DNA of 6,250 bases, from NCBI GenBank assembly GCA_031260775.1, contig JAISKW010000045.1, positions 1 through 6,250 on the forward strand. Direction: 5' to 3'. Below are positions 1-5,940 of this stretch, in pieces. This DNA is from Christensenellaceae bacterium (GTDB lineage Bacteria > Bacillota > Clostridia > Christensenellales > DTU072). Made by a program: the position numbers and the translations under genes. A model generated the notes under the pieces. The model saw nothing but the letters and a program-made list of their open reading frames with translations. It made no database searches and was not told the DNA's origin. The stretch's first letter is position 1, and each line of letters opens with the position of its first letter.

Positions 1-420
1 GGATACGTAAGGCATTGCGTCCAAAAACGCGATTTTTGAGGTGTCGATTACGATGTTTTTCGTGAGGAAGAACAAAAAGAAAAACGTGAGAGAGGCATAT
101 ATTACGGTGCCGATATAGACGAACGAGCGTTTAACGTTCTTTTCGCGCGCGGTGAGCGCAAGAATTGTAAACAAGCCCGTAACCAACACAAACGGCAAGA
201 TATACACCGTCATATATATTGCGCCGATACCCGAGGCGGCGGCGTACGAAATTAAGCTTTCCTTATAATACTTTTGCGTAAGCGGCAGCATAACTCCGCT
301 TGCCGCCAAGATGTGAAACGTGAGCGAGGCTACCGGCACAAAAAACGCCAACGTTTCAAACGCGAGCGATAACGCCGCGCCTAAACCGCAAAATGCTATT
401 ACTCTCGCTCTTCCTTTCAA
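1..420 (-). CDS. Conserved multi-pass membrane protein, partial (C-terminus beyond window)
   Basis: This frame is open for 140 codons from a TTG at 418-420 to the window edge, with no stop. The translation begins LKGRARVIAFCGLGAALSLA (Met in vivo) and is strongly hydrophobic. I see about five likely membrane segments, at roughly residues 8-30, 31-48, 55-70, 71-90 and 100-120, with a basic loop AREKNVKRS at about 91-99. The start is a TTG because no in-frame ATG or GTG occurs before about residue 44, and the short basic N-terminus leading into the first helix looks natural. The TTG lies 1 nt after the symporter stop (TAA-T-TTG), so translation is probably coupled and the pair is one operon. 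The general look (basic start, short helices, Ala/Gly-rich) recalls small uncharacterised Bacillota membrane proteins such as DUF2232-like or ECF S-component-like families, but I cannot assign a family. Function is unknown. Confidence 0.72.
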   Translation of the reverse strand, partial: MKGRARVIAFCGLGAALSLAFETLAFFVPVASLTFHILAASGVMLPLTQKYYKESLISYAAASGIGAIYMTVYILPFVLVTGLFTILALTAREKNVKRSFVYIGTVIYASLTFFFLFFLTKNIVIDTSKIAFLDAMPYVS

Positions 421-421
421 A

Positions 422-1984
422 TTATTCCGCTTCTTTAACCGTTTCGGTTTCGGAAGTTAGTACTGTTATCGCCTCAAACCCGGCCGCTTCGGGAGGCTTT
501 TTCGTAATTAGCAATTGAACATAAGATACTCCGAGTGTCAAAGCAAATGACGAGAGCATTGCTATTACGCCCACAAGCGGAGAACGGGCAAGCCCGCGTT
601 GCAGAATGTTTCCGCCGCCGCCCATTGTTGCGCCGAATACGAAAATCAACACGACCGTTATCACTACACCGCCGATTACCGACGTATACGCCGCCTCTTT
701 GGTTATTTTCTTATTGTACAGCCCCAAAACATAAGGCCCTATAAAGCACCCGGCAAGCGTGCCCCACGACAAGCTCATTAGGGTGACGATAGCATCTAAC
801 GGGTTAAGCGCAAGCACCGCGCTCACGAGTATGAACACCACGCTCCCGACGCGCAAAATAAGCTTCGTTTTCCTTTCGCCCTCGCCCTCCTTTGCCAAGA
901 ATCCGCGGTAAAAGTCCAACGCGACCGCGCTCGCTCCCGCAAGCGACAACGACGACAGCGTACTCATACTCGCGCTTAAAACGAGTACCAATACGAACGC
1001 AAGCATCGGCTTCGAAAATCCTGCCGATTTCAATATGCCCGGGACTACGCTGTCCGCGCCGCCCGCAGGCAACGCATCAGGGTAAAACAGCCGCGCGAAT
1101 CCGCCGTTCATATACGCGCCTACGCCGATAATTAAACAGAATAACGTGCTCACTACCGCCGCGCGTTTTATGGCGTTATTGTCCTTTACAACGCGGAATT
1201 TATGAACCGATTGCGGCATCGCCCATATTCCGAACGATGTTAAAAGTATGATTACAATCAGGTTGAACGCCGGGGTATCGTAGAACATACCCGTCGCCGA
1301 CGTCGTTTGCGGCAAAAAGCCGTAGCCCTTGTCAATCAGAGTTTGGAACCCCGTCGCGCCGTTTACGGTGTCCGAAGTTGCCACTAACGCGATAATTATG
1401 ACGATTCCGACGAGCATAATAATGCCTTGCAAAAAGTCCGAAACTGCGGACGCAAAGTAGCCGCCCGAGAACAAATACGCCGCAGTCAGTACCGCCATAA
1501 GCACAACGCACCATTGGTAGGGGATGCCGAAGACCGATTCGAACAACAGCGAAATCCCTTGATAAACCGATGTTGAATAGGGGATTAAAAATATAAAAAT
1601 GATAATTGCGCTTATAGCTTTTATGGGTTTGGATTTATAGCGTTCGGCGAAGAACTCGGGCATCGTATCGGCTTTAAGAACGGTGGACATATTTTTTGTA
1701 CGTTTTGCAAGCACTAACCACGCGAGGAGCGCGCCGATAACGGCGTTTCCTATGCCGATAAAAATCGACGACATACCCATACTCATACCGAATTTGCCGG
1801 CATATCCTATGAATGCTACCGAAGAAAAATAGGTAACTCCGTACGAAAAAGCGGTCATCCAACCGCCTACACCGCTATCCGCGAGGAAAAACCCCTGTAA
1901 AGTGCTGCTTTTTTTGCGGCAAAGTACCGCAATAGCGACAATTGCTAACCCGTACGCGCCTAATACCAACCACGCCCCAACCAT
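422..1984 (-). CDS. Sodium:solute symporter (SSS family)
   Basis: The 520-residue protein has the length and layout of the SSS family (TC 2.A.21, relatives PutP, PanF, vSGLT), which couples inward Na+ flow to uptake of a small organic solute across the cytoplasmic membrane. About 13 hydrophobic segments run through the chain, starting with residues 3-21. Family-like landmarks are the GFFLAD stretch after helix 1 (31-36), the FSGGYFASAVSDFLQ segment (172-186) with an Asp at 183, MPQSVHKF (256-263) at the position of the QPH-type loop, and SASMSTLSSLSLAGAS (337-352). In that last segment S341-T342 aligns with the Ser-Thr pair of the Na2 sodium site in PutP. The C-terminal tail is acidic (ETETVKEAE). 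The substrate cannot be read from the sequence; proline, pantothenate or another carboxylate are all possible. No Shine-Dalgarno precedes the ATG, and a promoter -10 lies only 10 nt upstream. No alternative start keeps helix 1. Confidence 0.93.
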   Translation of the reverse strand: MVGAWLVLGAYGLAIVAIAVLCRKKSSTLQGFFLADSGVGGWMTAFSYGVTYFSSVAFIGYAGKFGMSMGMSSIFIGIGNAVIGALLAWLVLAKRTKNMSTVLKADTMPEFFAERYKSKPIKAISAIIIFIFLIPYSTSVYQGISLLFESVFGIPYQWCVVLMAVLTAAYLFSGGYFASAVSDFLQGIIMLVGIVIIIALVATSDTVNGATGFQTLIDKGYGFLPQTTSATGMFYDTPAFNLIVIILLTSFGIWAMPQSVHKFRVVKDNNAIKRAAVVSTLFCLIIGVGAYMNGGFARLFYPDALPAGGADSVVPGILKSAGFSKPMLAFVLVLVLSASMSTLSSLSLAGASAVALDFYRGFLAKEGEGERKTKLILRVGSVVFILVSAVLALNPLDAIVTLMSLSWGTLAGCFIGPYVLGLYNKKITKEAAYTSVIGGVVITVVLIFVFGATMGGGGNILQRGLARSPLVGVIAMLSSFALTLGVSYVQLLITKKPPEAAGFEAITVLTSETETVKEAE

Positions 1985-1994
1985 TATGCTATGT

Positions 1995-2022
1995 ATTATA
2001 AGGTAGAAACGGCTATTTTCAA
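1995..2022 (-). promoter_or_regulatory. Sigma-A-type promoter for the symporter operon
   Basis: On the minus strand TTGAAA (2017-2022) and a perfect TATAAT (1995-2000) are separated by 16 nt. The -10 hexamer ends 10 nt before the symporter ATG at 1984, so a start point about 7 nt downstream of the -10 falls near 1988, leaving a leader of only 3-4 nt. The match to consensus is strong (5/6 and 6/6). The predicted near-leaderless mRNA agrees with the absence of a ribosome-binding site. Confidence 0.7.
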
Positions 2023-2095
2023 ATGTATTGATATAGATTCCGCGACATCGTACAGAATGGCGACACGATTATCAACGGCTAAAAATTCTGCGCTT

Positions 2096-2743
2096 TTACC
2101 AAACGATAGGGTTCGTGAAACCTTTAAGATAGTCGTTCGCGCGCGAAAAAGGACGCGAGCCGAAAAATCCGTTTCTTGCCGACAGCGGCGACGGGTGTGC
2201 CGACTTGATTACAAGGTTATTCCCCGTATCGATGAGCCTTTCCTTCTTTTGTGCGTTCGCCCCCCAAAGCATAAACACCTTATTTCCGGCTTCTGCAAGG
2301 CGCGAAATTACCCCGTCGGTAAGCTCCTCCCAACCCTTGTTAAGATGCGAAAGCGGCGCGCCCGAGCGTACGGTAAGCGTTGCGTTCAAAAGCAGTACCC
2401 CCTGCCTTGCCCAATCGGACAAATCACCGTTTTCGCGCGGTTCGGGTAACCTCAAATCGGTTTGCAGTTCTCTGAATATGTTGTTTAGTGACGGCGGCAG
2501 CTTTGTGTTTTTGTTTACTGAAAAGGATAATCCCATAGCGACTCCCTTTGTAGGGTATGGGTCTTGACCTAAAATTACAACCTTAATATCTTGCGGAGCG
2601 CAGTATTCGAACGCCTTAAACACGCAGTCACGCGGCGGCATAATTTCGTAATTTCCGTACTCGTCATCTAAAAAAAGCGAAAGACTTTTGTAGCTTTCGC
2701 TTTCGCATAGCGGTTTCAATAAAATTTCCCATTCTTCAAGCAT
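2096..2743 (-). CDS. ung: Uracil-DNA glycosylase, family 1
   Basis: The enzyme removes uracil from DNA, produced by cytosine deamination or dUTP misincorporation, to begin base excision repair in the cytoplasm. The family 1 motifs are all present (numbering from the ATG used here): GQDPYP at 59-64 with catalytic Asp61, the uracil-pocket motif LLLNATLTVRSG at 117-128 with Asn120, and the HPSPLSA minor-groove loop at 183-189 with His183. These are followed by GFFGSRPFSRANDYL at 192-206, the usual family ending. The 215-residue length is typical. A TTG five codons upstream (2756-2758) is an alternative start, but the ATG at 2741-2743 has a GAGGG motif just before it, and MLEEWEILLKPL resembles normal Ung N-termini. 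It lies 30 nt downstream of the radical SAM activase in the same direction, so they are probably co-transcribed, although no functional link is obvious. No terminator is visible after it. Confidence 0.96.
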   Translation of the reverse strand: MLEEWEILLKPLCESESYKSLSLFLDDEYGNYEIMPPRDCVFKAFEYCAPQDIKVVILGQDPYPTKGVAMGLSFSVNKNTKLPPSLNNIFRELQTDLRLPEPRENGDLSDWARQGVLLLNATLTVRSGAPLSHLNKGWEELTDGVISRLAEAGNKVFMLWGANAQKKERLIDTGNNLVIKSAHPSPLSARNGFFGSRPFSRANDYLKGFTNPIVW

Positions 2744-2747
2744 ATAA

Positions 2748-2752
2748 CCCTC
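2748..2752 (-). promoter_or_regulatory. Ribosome-binding site deciding the ung start
   Basis: GAGGG stands 4 nt before the ATG at 2743 on the minus strand. It lies inside the extra codons that a TTG start at 2758 would add. It is the only plausible Shine-Dalgarno here and favours the ATG. Confidence 0.55.
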
Positions 2753-2773
2753 GTTCAAAACCGCACCCGCTCT

Positions 2774-3688
2774 TTATTCTACCGTAACACCCGACCAACA
2801 GGCGACGGAAACCTTGGCGTGAGCGCGAGCGGTGAGGTCTTCGATAAAGGACTTTTTGATGCGTTGGGTGTCGGCGAAGTCCCAAACCTTATCGAGACGG
2901 GTGTATTTGTCTTTGCAGAGGTTGTTGAAGGTACAAAGTTCCCATTTTTCGGGCTCGCCGACCGAGGCGATAAAGGATGCGATAGCTTCGATATTTTCGA
3001 CGCTGTCGGTAGCCCCGGGGATAATGGGGGTGCGTACCCAAACGCGAACGCCGTCCGCGATGAGCTTTTTGTAGTTTTCCAAAATCAGCGCGTTGTCGAT
3101 TGCGGTGAATTTTTTATGTAAATCGGAGTTGAAGATTTTGAGGTCGTAGAGAACCATATCGGCGTAGGGCAGAATGTTTTGTAAGCGTGCGTAGTCGTAC
3201 GCGCCGGCAGTATCTATGGCAACGGCAACGCCGGCGGCTTTAAGGAGTTTGCAAAGCTCGGTTGCGGCAACGGGTTGCATCATAACTTCGCCGCCCGAGA
3301 GGGTAACGCCGCCGTCTTTGCCCCAGTAGGCTTTGTCCTTGAGGAGTTCCTTTGCGAGGTTTTCAACGGTGTATTTAACGCCCTTAAGCTCGATTGCGCC
3401 GGCAGGGCATTCCTTCATACAGGTACCGCAGTCGATGCAAATGTCACGGGTGAAGGTTATGCCGTCATTACCCATTTTAATGCCCTGTTTTTTGCACTTA
3501 GCAACGCAGATTTTGCAGCCGATGCAGCGGTTCTTGTACCAGTGCAGTTCGCGCTTAAAGTTGATGCTTTCGGGGTTATGGCACCATGCACACTTGAGGT
3601 TACAGCCCTTGAAAAAGACCGTGGTTCTAAGTCCCGGACCGTCTTCGGTGGACATTCTTTGAATATCTAAAATTACAGCTTCGTTCAT
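2774..3688 (-). CDS. Glycyl-radical enzyme activating protein (radical SAM, two ferredoxin-type clusters)
   Basis: The protein uses a 4Fe-4S cluster and S-adenosylmethionine to install the glycyl radical on a partner enzyme. The N-terminal signature DGPGLRTTVFFKGCNLKCAW contains the radical SAM cysteines C29, C33 and C36 (CxxxCxxC) followed by HNPES. Two ferredoxin-like motifs are inserted next: C55/C58/C61/C65 and C84/C87/C90/C94. SGGE at 131-134 is the SAM-binding motif, and IDTAG (158-162) and DLK (182-184) are family landmarks. The 304-residue length and two extra clusters place it with the PflC/YjjW-type activases (those of glycerol, choline, hydroxyphenylacetate or similar glycyl radical enzymes) rather than the shorter PflA without the insert. 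The partner enzyme is not visible, so the substrate is unknown. No Shine-Dalgarno precedes the ATG. A promoter and a palindrome lie upstream, and ung follows in the same direction. Confidence 0.94.
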   Translation of the reverse strand: MNEAVILDIQRMSTEDGPGLRTTVFFKGCNLKCAWCHNPESINFKRELHWYKNRCIGCKICVAKCKKQGIKMGNDGITFTRDICIDCGTCMKECPAGAIELKGVKYTVENLAKELLKDKAYWGKDGGVTLSGGEVMMQPVAATELCKLLKAAGVAVAIDTAGAYDYARLQNILPYADMVLYDLKIFNSDLHKKFTAIDNALILENYKKLIADGVRVWVRTPIIPGATDSVENIEAIASFIASVGEPEKWELCTFNNLCKDKYTRLDKVWDFADTQRIKKSFIEDLTARAHAKVSVACWSGVTVE

Positions 3689-3703
3689 GATAATGCGATT
3701 TGA

Positions 3704-3721
3704 GTGTTACTATTGTAACAC
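3704..3721. promoter_or_regulatory. Perfect 18-bp palindrome, candidate Rex-like operator
   Basis: GTGTTAC-tatt-GTAACAC is a perfect inverted repeat with 7-bp arms and a 4-nt centre. It lies between the predicted activase promoter and its ATG, 15 nt before the start codon. The Rex consensus TTGTTAA-N4-TTAACAA has the same spacing and shares five of seven positions in each arm. Rex represses fermentation genes in many Bacillota until NADH rises. Control of this gene by Rex is inference; another dimeric repressor could bind the site. Confidence 0.5.
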
Positions 3722-3738
3722 ACTAATATTTTGTCGTC

Positions 3739-3768
3739 ATTATAGTAATATTTCCCGCAAGCAGGCAA
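3739..3768 (-). promoter_or_regulatory. Predicted promoter for the activase-ung operon
   Basis: On the minus strand a perfect TATAAT (3739-3744) is preceded by TTGCCT (3763-3768) with an 18-nt spacer. The -35 is only a 4/6 match. Transcription would start near 3732, giving a leader of about 44 nt that contains the 18-bp palindrome. A repressor bound there would lie just downstream of the start point. Confidence 0.5.
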
Positions 3769-3855
3769 CCGCTTGTCGTTTTGCGCGTGAGGGGCGGAAC
3801 TCATACGTTGTTTTGTTTGTAATAAATATTCAAACGAACCTTAGATAAACATTAT
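3769..3855. other. Intergenic stretch with one weak stem
   Basis: No gene is supported here. The only structure noted is a possible 8-bp stem in plus-strand RNA, 3812-3819 with 3831-3838 (one G-U pair) around an 11-nt AT-rich loop. It lacks a T-tract and is not a convincing terminator. Confidence 0.35.
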
Positions 3856-3940
3856 TTCACCTGCGAAGCCGAATTCACGGCGCAGCTGCTTCACGGCGCG
3901 GCTATTTTCACCGAAGAGCATTCCCACCGCGCCGAAATGA
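3856..3940. repeat. Degenerate TTCAC-headed array, about 17-nt period
   Basis: TTCAC occurs at 3856, 3874, 3890 and 3907, with intervals of 18, 16 and 17 nt, and a weaker TTCCCAC follows at 3921. The stretches between are GC-rich and partly self-complementary. A 10-nt direct repeat, TTCACGGCGC, is present at 3874-3883 and 3890-3899. Arrays of this style recall interspersed intergenic repeats of gut Clostridia that produce spurious ORFs; that comparison is from memory and unverified. The open frames through it on the minus strand run antisense into asd and are not credible genes. Confidence 0.5.
3894..3934. repeat. GC-rich inverted repeat inside the TTCAC array
   Basis: CGGCGCGG (3894-3901) and CCGCGCCG (3927-3934) are exact reverse complements, 8 bp each, around a 25-nt centre. 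The stem would be stable in RNA or extruded DNA. It has no T-tract on either side, so I do not call it a terminator. It lies about 30 bp upstream of the asd -35. Confidence 0.5.
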
Positions 3941-3964
3941 CTCCGCTCATTCGGGTTCGAAACT

Positions 3965-3994
3965 TTGACGCCCCCCCCCTTAAAGGCATATAAT
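3965..3994 (+). promoter_or_regulatory. Sigma-A-type promoter of asd-dapA with a C9 tract in its spacer
   Basis: TTGACG (3965-3970) and TATAAT (3989-3994) are separated by 18 nt. The first nine spacer bases (3971-3979) are all C. Transcription would begin near 4001, giving a leader of about 14 nt without a Shine-Dalgarno. The spacer is 1 nt longer than the 17-nt optimum. Slippage in the C run would change the spacing directly, a layout known for phase-variable promoters such as meningococcal porA. Confidence 0.75.
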
Positions 3995-4014
3995 GTACGA
4001 ACATAGCAATTATT

Positions 4015-5013
4015 ATGAAGAAGTATAATATCGCGGTAGTCGGCGCAACGGGTATGGTCGGCAGCAAGTTTTTGCAGGTTTTTGAAGAAAGAAAGCTCCC
4101 CGTCAACGAGTTTTTTCTGTTTGCTTCGGCAAAAAGCGCGGGCAAAGCCGTTAAATTTATGGGCAAAGACCACACGGTCATCGAATTAAAAGAGGAAAAT
4201 ATAAAGGATAAGAAAATCGACTTCGCCGTGTTCTCGGCGGGCGGCTCGGTTTCGAAGGAATATGCACCCGTATTCGCGAAATACGGCACCGTTGTTGTTG
4301 ATAACTCCTCGCAATGGCGCACCGACCCCTCCGTGCCGCTTGTCGTGCCCGAGGTCAATGCCGCCGCCGCAAAAGCGCACCACGGCATAATCGCCAACCC
4401 TAACTGCTCCACAATTCAGGCGGTTGTCGCGCTAAAACCCCTCCACGATAAGTACAAAATTAAAAGAATAGTCTACTCCACCTACCAAGCCGTTTCCGGC
4501 GCGGGCGTGCAGGGCTATGACGACTTGAAGCAAGGCGCGAACGGCGTGCCTCCCAAGAAATTCCCCTACCCCATTTTCGGCAACGTAATTCCGCAAATCG
4601 ACGTTTTTCTCCCCAACGGTTACACCAAGGAAGAGGAAAAAATGATTTTTGAAACCAAGAAAATCCTTGAGGACTTCTCGCTGAAAATCACCGCAACCAC
4701 CGTCCGCGTGCCGGTTTTCCACGGCCACAGCGAGAGCATCAACGTTGAATTCTTCAACCCCGTAACGCTCGAGGGCGTAAAGGACGCGCTCAAAAACGCC
4801 CCGGGAATCATTATGCACGACGACCCGACCAACCTCGTTTACCCAATGCCTCTCAAGTGCGAGGACACCGATGAGGTGTATGTCGGGCGCGTTCGCATTG
4901 ACGAAACCGTCGATAGCGGCATAAATATGTTCGTGGTAGCCGACAATATTCGTAAAGGCGCGGCGACTAACGCAATCCAAATTGTCGAATATTTAATTAA
5001 GGATGCGGACTAA
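4015..5013 (+). CDS. asd: Aspartate-semialdehyde dehydrogenase
   Basis: The enzyme reduces aspartyl-4-phosphate to L-aspartate 4-semialdehyde with NADPH, the branch point to lysine/diaminopimelate and to threonine, methionine and isoleucine. The N-terminal Rossmann motif is GATGMVGS at 10-17. The catalytic cysteine is C131 in NPNCSTIQ (128-135), followed by YSTYQAVSGAG (154-164). RVPVFHGHSE (231-240) supplies the substrate-binding Arg231 and catalytic His238. DNIRKGAATNA (310-320) is the usual cofactor-side ending. At 332 residues it is full length and complete. The promoter lies immediately upstream and the mRNA leader appears very short, with no ribosome-binding site before the ATG. dapA follows 14 nt after the stop, so the next enzyme for the semialdehyde is in the same operon. 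No aspartokinase or dapB is in view. Confidence 0.97.
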   Translation: MKKYNIAVVGATGMVGSKFLQVFEERKLPVNEFFLFASAKSAGKAVKFMGKDHTVIELKEENIKDKKIDFAVFSAGGSVSKEYAPVFAKYGTVVVDNSSQWRTDPSVPLVVPEVNAAAAKAHHGIIANPNCSTIQAVVALKPLHDKYKIKRIVYSTYQAVSGAGVQGYDDLKQGANGVPPKKFPYPIFGNVIPQIDVFLPNGYTKEEEKMIFETKKILEDFSLKITATTVRVPVFHGHSESINVEFFNPVTLEGVKDALKNAPGIIMHDDPTNLVYPMPLKCEDTDEVYVGRVRIDETVDSGINMFVVADNIRKGAATNAIQIVEYLIKDAD

Positions 5014-5027
5014 TCCGCAAAACAACT
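4999..5027 (+). promoter_or_regulatory. Hairpin between AAGGA and the dapA start codon
   Basis: AAGGA (4999-5003) is the only Shine-Dalgarno-like motif near the dapA ATG but lies 24 nt away, too far for normal use. A perfect 6-bp hairpin, TGCGGA-CTAA-TCCGCA (5004-5019), sits directly after it, with the asd stop codon TAA in the loop. If folded, it leaves 8 nt between AAGGA and the ATG, a normal spacing. Hairpin-bridged initiation of this kind is known from phage T4 gene 38. Use here is inference, and ordinary coupling to asd termination is the alternative. Confidence 0.5.
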
Positions 5028-5915
5028 ATGAGTATATTTAAGGGAGTAGCTACGGCATTAATTACACCGTTCAAGGAAAGCGGGGTGAACGGTGAGGTCG
5101 ATTACGCAAGCCTTGAGCGGCTTGTAAACGCGCAACTTAAAGCCGGCATCAACGCGCTTGTCGTTTTAGGCACGACGGGTGAGCCCACAACAATGACTCA
5201 CGACGAGCGGATTTCCGTTGCGAAACGCGTTTTCGAAATCGTTGACGGCGCGGTTCCTATTATCTTCGGTGCCGGTTCGAACAATACATACACGGCGGCG
5301 GAATACGCAATCGAGGGCGAGCAACTCGGCGCAAAAGCCGTACTTACGGTTACACCGTACTACAATAAGTGTACCCAAAACGGCATTGTCAAGCATTTTG
5401 AGGCAATCGCTGAAAAAATAACCGTCCCTATTATCGCTTACAACGTTCCCGGGCGCACCGGCGTCAACATCGAGGTTGACACCGTCAAAAAGCTCAAAGC
5501 TATCAAGGGTGTTGTGGCTATCAAGGAGGCAAGCGGACAAATTAAGCAGTTCACGGGCATCGCCCCTCTTTGCGACAAGAACTTCGCGCTCTACAGCGGC
5601 GACGACGATTTGACCTACACGGCGTTAACCTTAGGCGGCGAGGGCATCATCAGCGTTGCCTCCAACGTAATCCCCGGCGAGATGCTCTCAATCACCAAAG
5701 CGTTCTTCAACGGTGAGTACAAGAAAGCGCGCGACATTCAGTTCTCCTTGGCGGATGTTAACAAGTACCTCTTTTCGGAGGTGAACCCTATCCCCGTAAA
5801 ATTCGCCGCTAAGCACTTCGGCTTAATCTCCGACGACTATCTCCGCCTCCCTCTCACGCGCATTTCCGACGATAACGCCGCCAAGCTTACGGCGTCTCTT
5901 GCAAAGATTTTTTAA
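5028..5915 (+). CDS. dapA: 4-hydroxy-tetrahydrodipicolinate synthase
   Basis: The enzyme condenses pyruvate with aspartate semialdehyde, the first committed step to diaminopimelate and lysine. It is a cytoplasmic TIM-barrel class I aldolase, usually a tetramer. The Schiff-base lysine is K166 in IKEASG (165-170). GTTGEP (48-53) supplies Thr49, and Y112 and Y138 complete the proton-relay triad. R143 in YNVPGRTG (138-145) binds the semialdehyde carboxylate. These correspond to E. coli Thr44, Tyr107, Tyr133, Arg138 and Lys161 with a constant offset of five. GGEGIISVASNVIP (203-216) is the conserved C-terminal barrel motif. At 295 residues it is full length. C115 stands where YYNKP usually has proline (YYNKCTQ). 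It is the second gene of an asd-dapA operon, so its substrate is made by the enzyme encoded just upstream. A long hairpin begins 13 nt after the stop and an intrinsic terminator lies further on. Confidence 0.97.
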   Translation: MSIFKGVATALITPFKESGVNGEVDYASLERLVNAQLKAGINALVVLGTTGEPTTMTHDERISVAKRVFEIVDGAVPIIFGAGSNNTYTAAEYAIEGEQLGAKAVLTVTPYYNKCTQNGIVKHFEAIAEKITVPIIAYNVPGRTGVNIEVDTVKKLKAIKGVVAIKEASGQIKQFTGIAPLCDKNFALYSGDDDLTYTALTLGGEGIISVASNVIPGEMLSITKAFFNGEYKKARDIQFSLADVNKYLFSEVNPIPVKFAAKHFGLISDDYLRLPLTRISDDNAAKLTASLAKIF

Positions 5916-5918
5916 TGT

Positions 5919-5940
5919 GGATTATTTCGGGGAGGGGGAA
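5919..5940 (+). repeat. 22-nt direct repeat, copy 1
   Basis: This segment, with core TTTCGGGGAGGGGGAA, recurs at 6091-6112 with 20 of 22 positions identical. Here it forms the left side of the hairpin at 5928-5971. Confidence 0.6.

Noticed and set aside
2053..2090. Inverted repeat CAGAAT/ATTCTG after ung
   Set aside because: Only 6 bp with a 26-nt loop and no T-tract; not a credible terminator.
1991..2449. 152-codon plus-strand open frame
   Set aside because: It lies antisense to most of ung, has a low-complexity Arg-rich translation and no recognisable motif.
3275..3670. 131-codon plus-strand open frame
   Set aside because: It is antisense to the cysteine-rich part of the activase, whose iron-sulfur motifs establish the true strand.
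3856..3940. CRISPR array
   Set aside because: Units are only about 17 nt, degenerate, and have no conserved repeat with unique spacers; no cas genes are nearby.
3841..4014. Lysine riboswitch or T-box leader before asd
   Set aside because: The near-consensus promoter gives a leader of about 14 nt, and no T-box or lysine-aptamer sequence was recognised upstream.
3841..4412. Two minus-strand open frames (110 and 173 codons) spanning the central gap
   Set aside because: Both run antisense through the asd start and across the TTCAC repeat array; the C-terminal residues simply translate the repeat.
4432..4980. 182-codon minus-strand open frame
   Set aside because: It is entirely antisense to asd, which has all its catalytic motifs; the frame is a by-product of asd codon composition.
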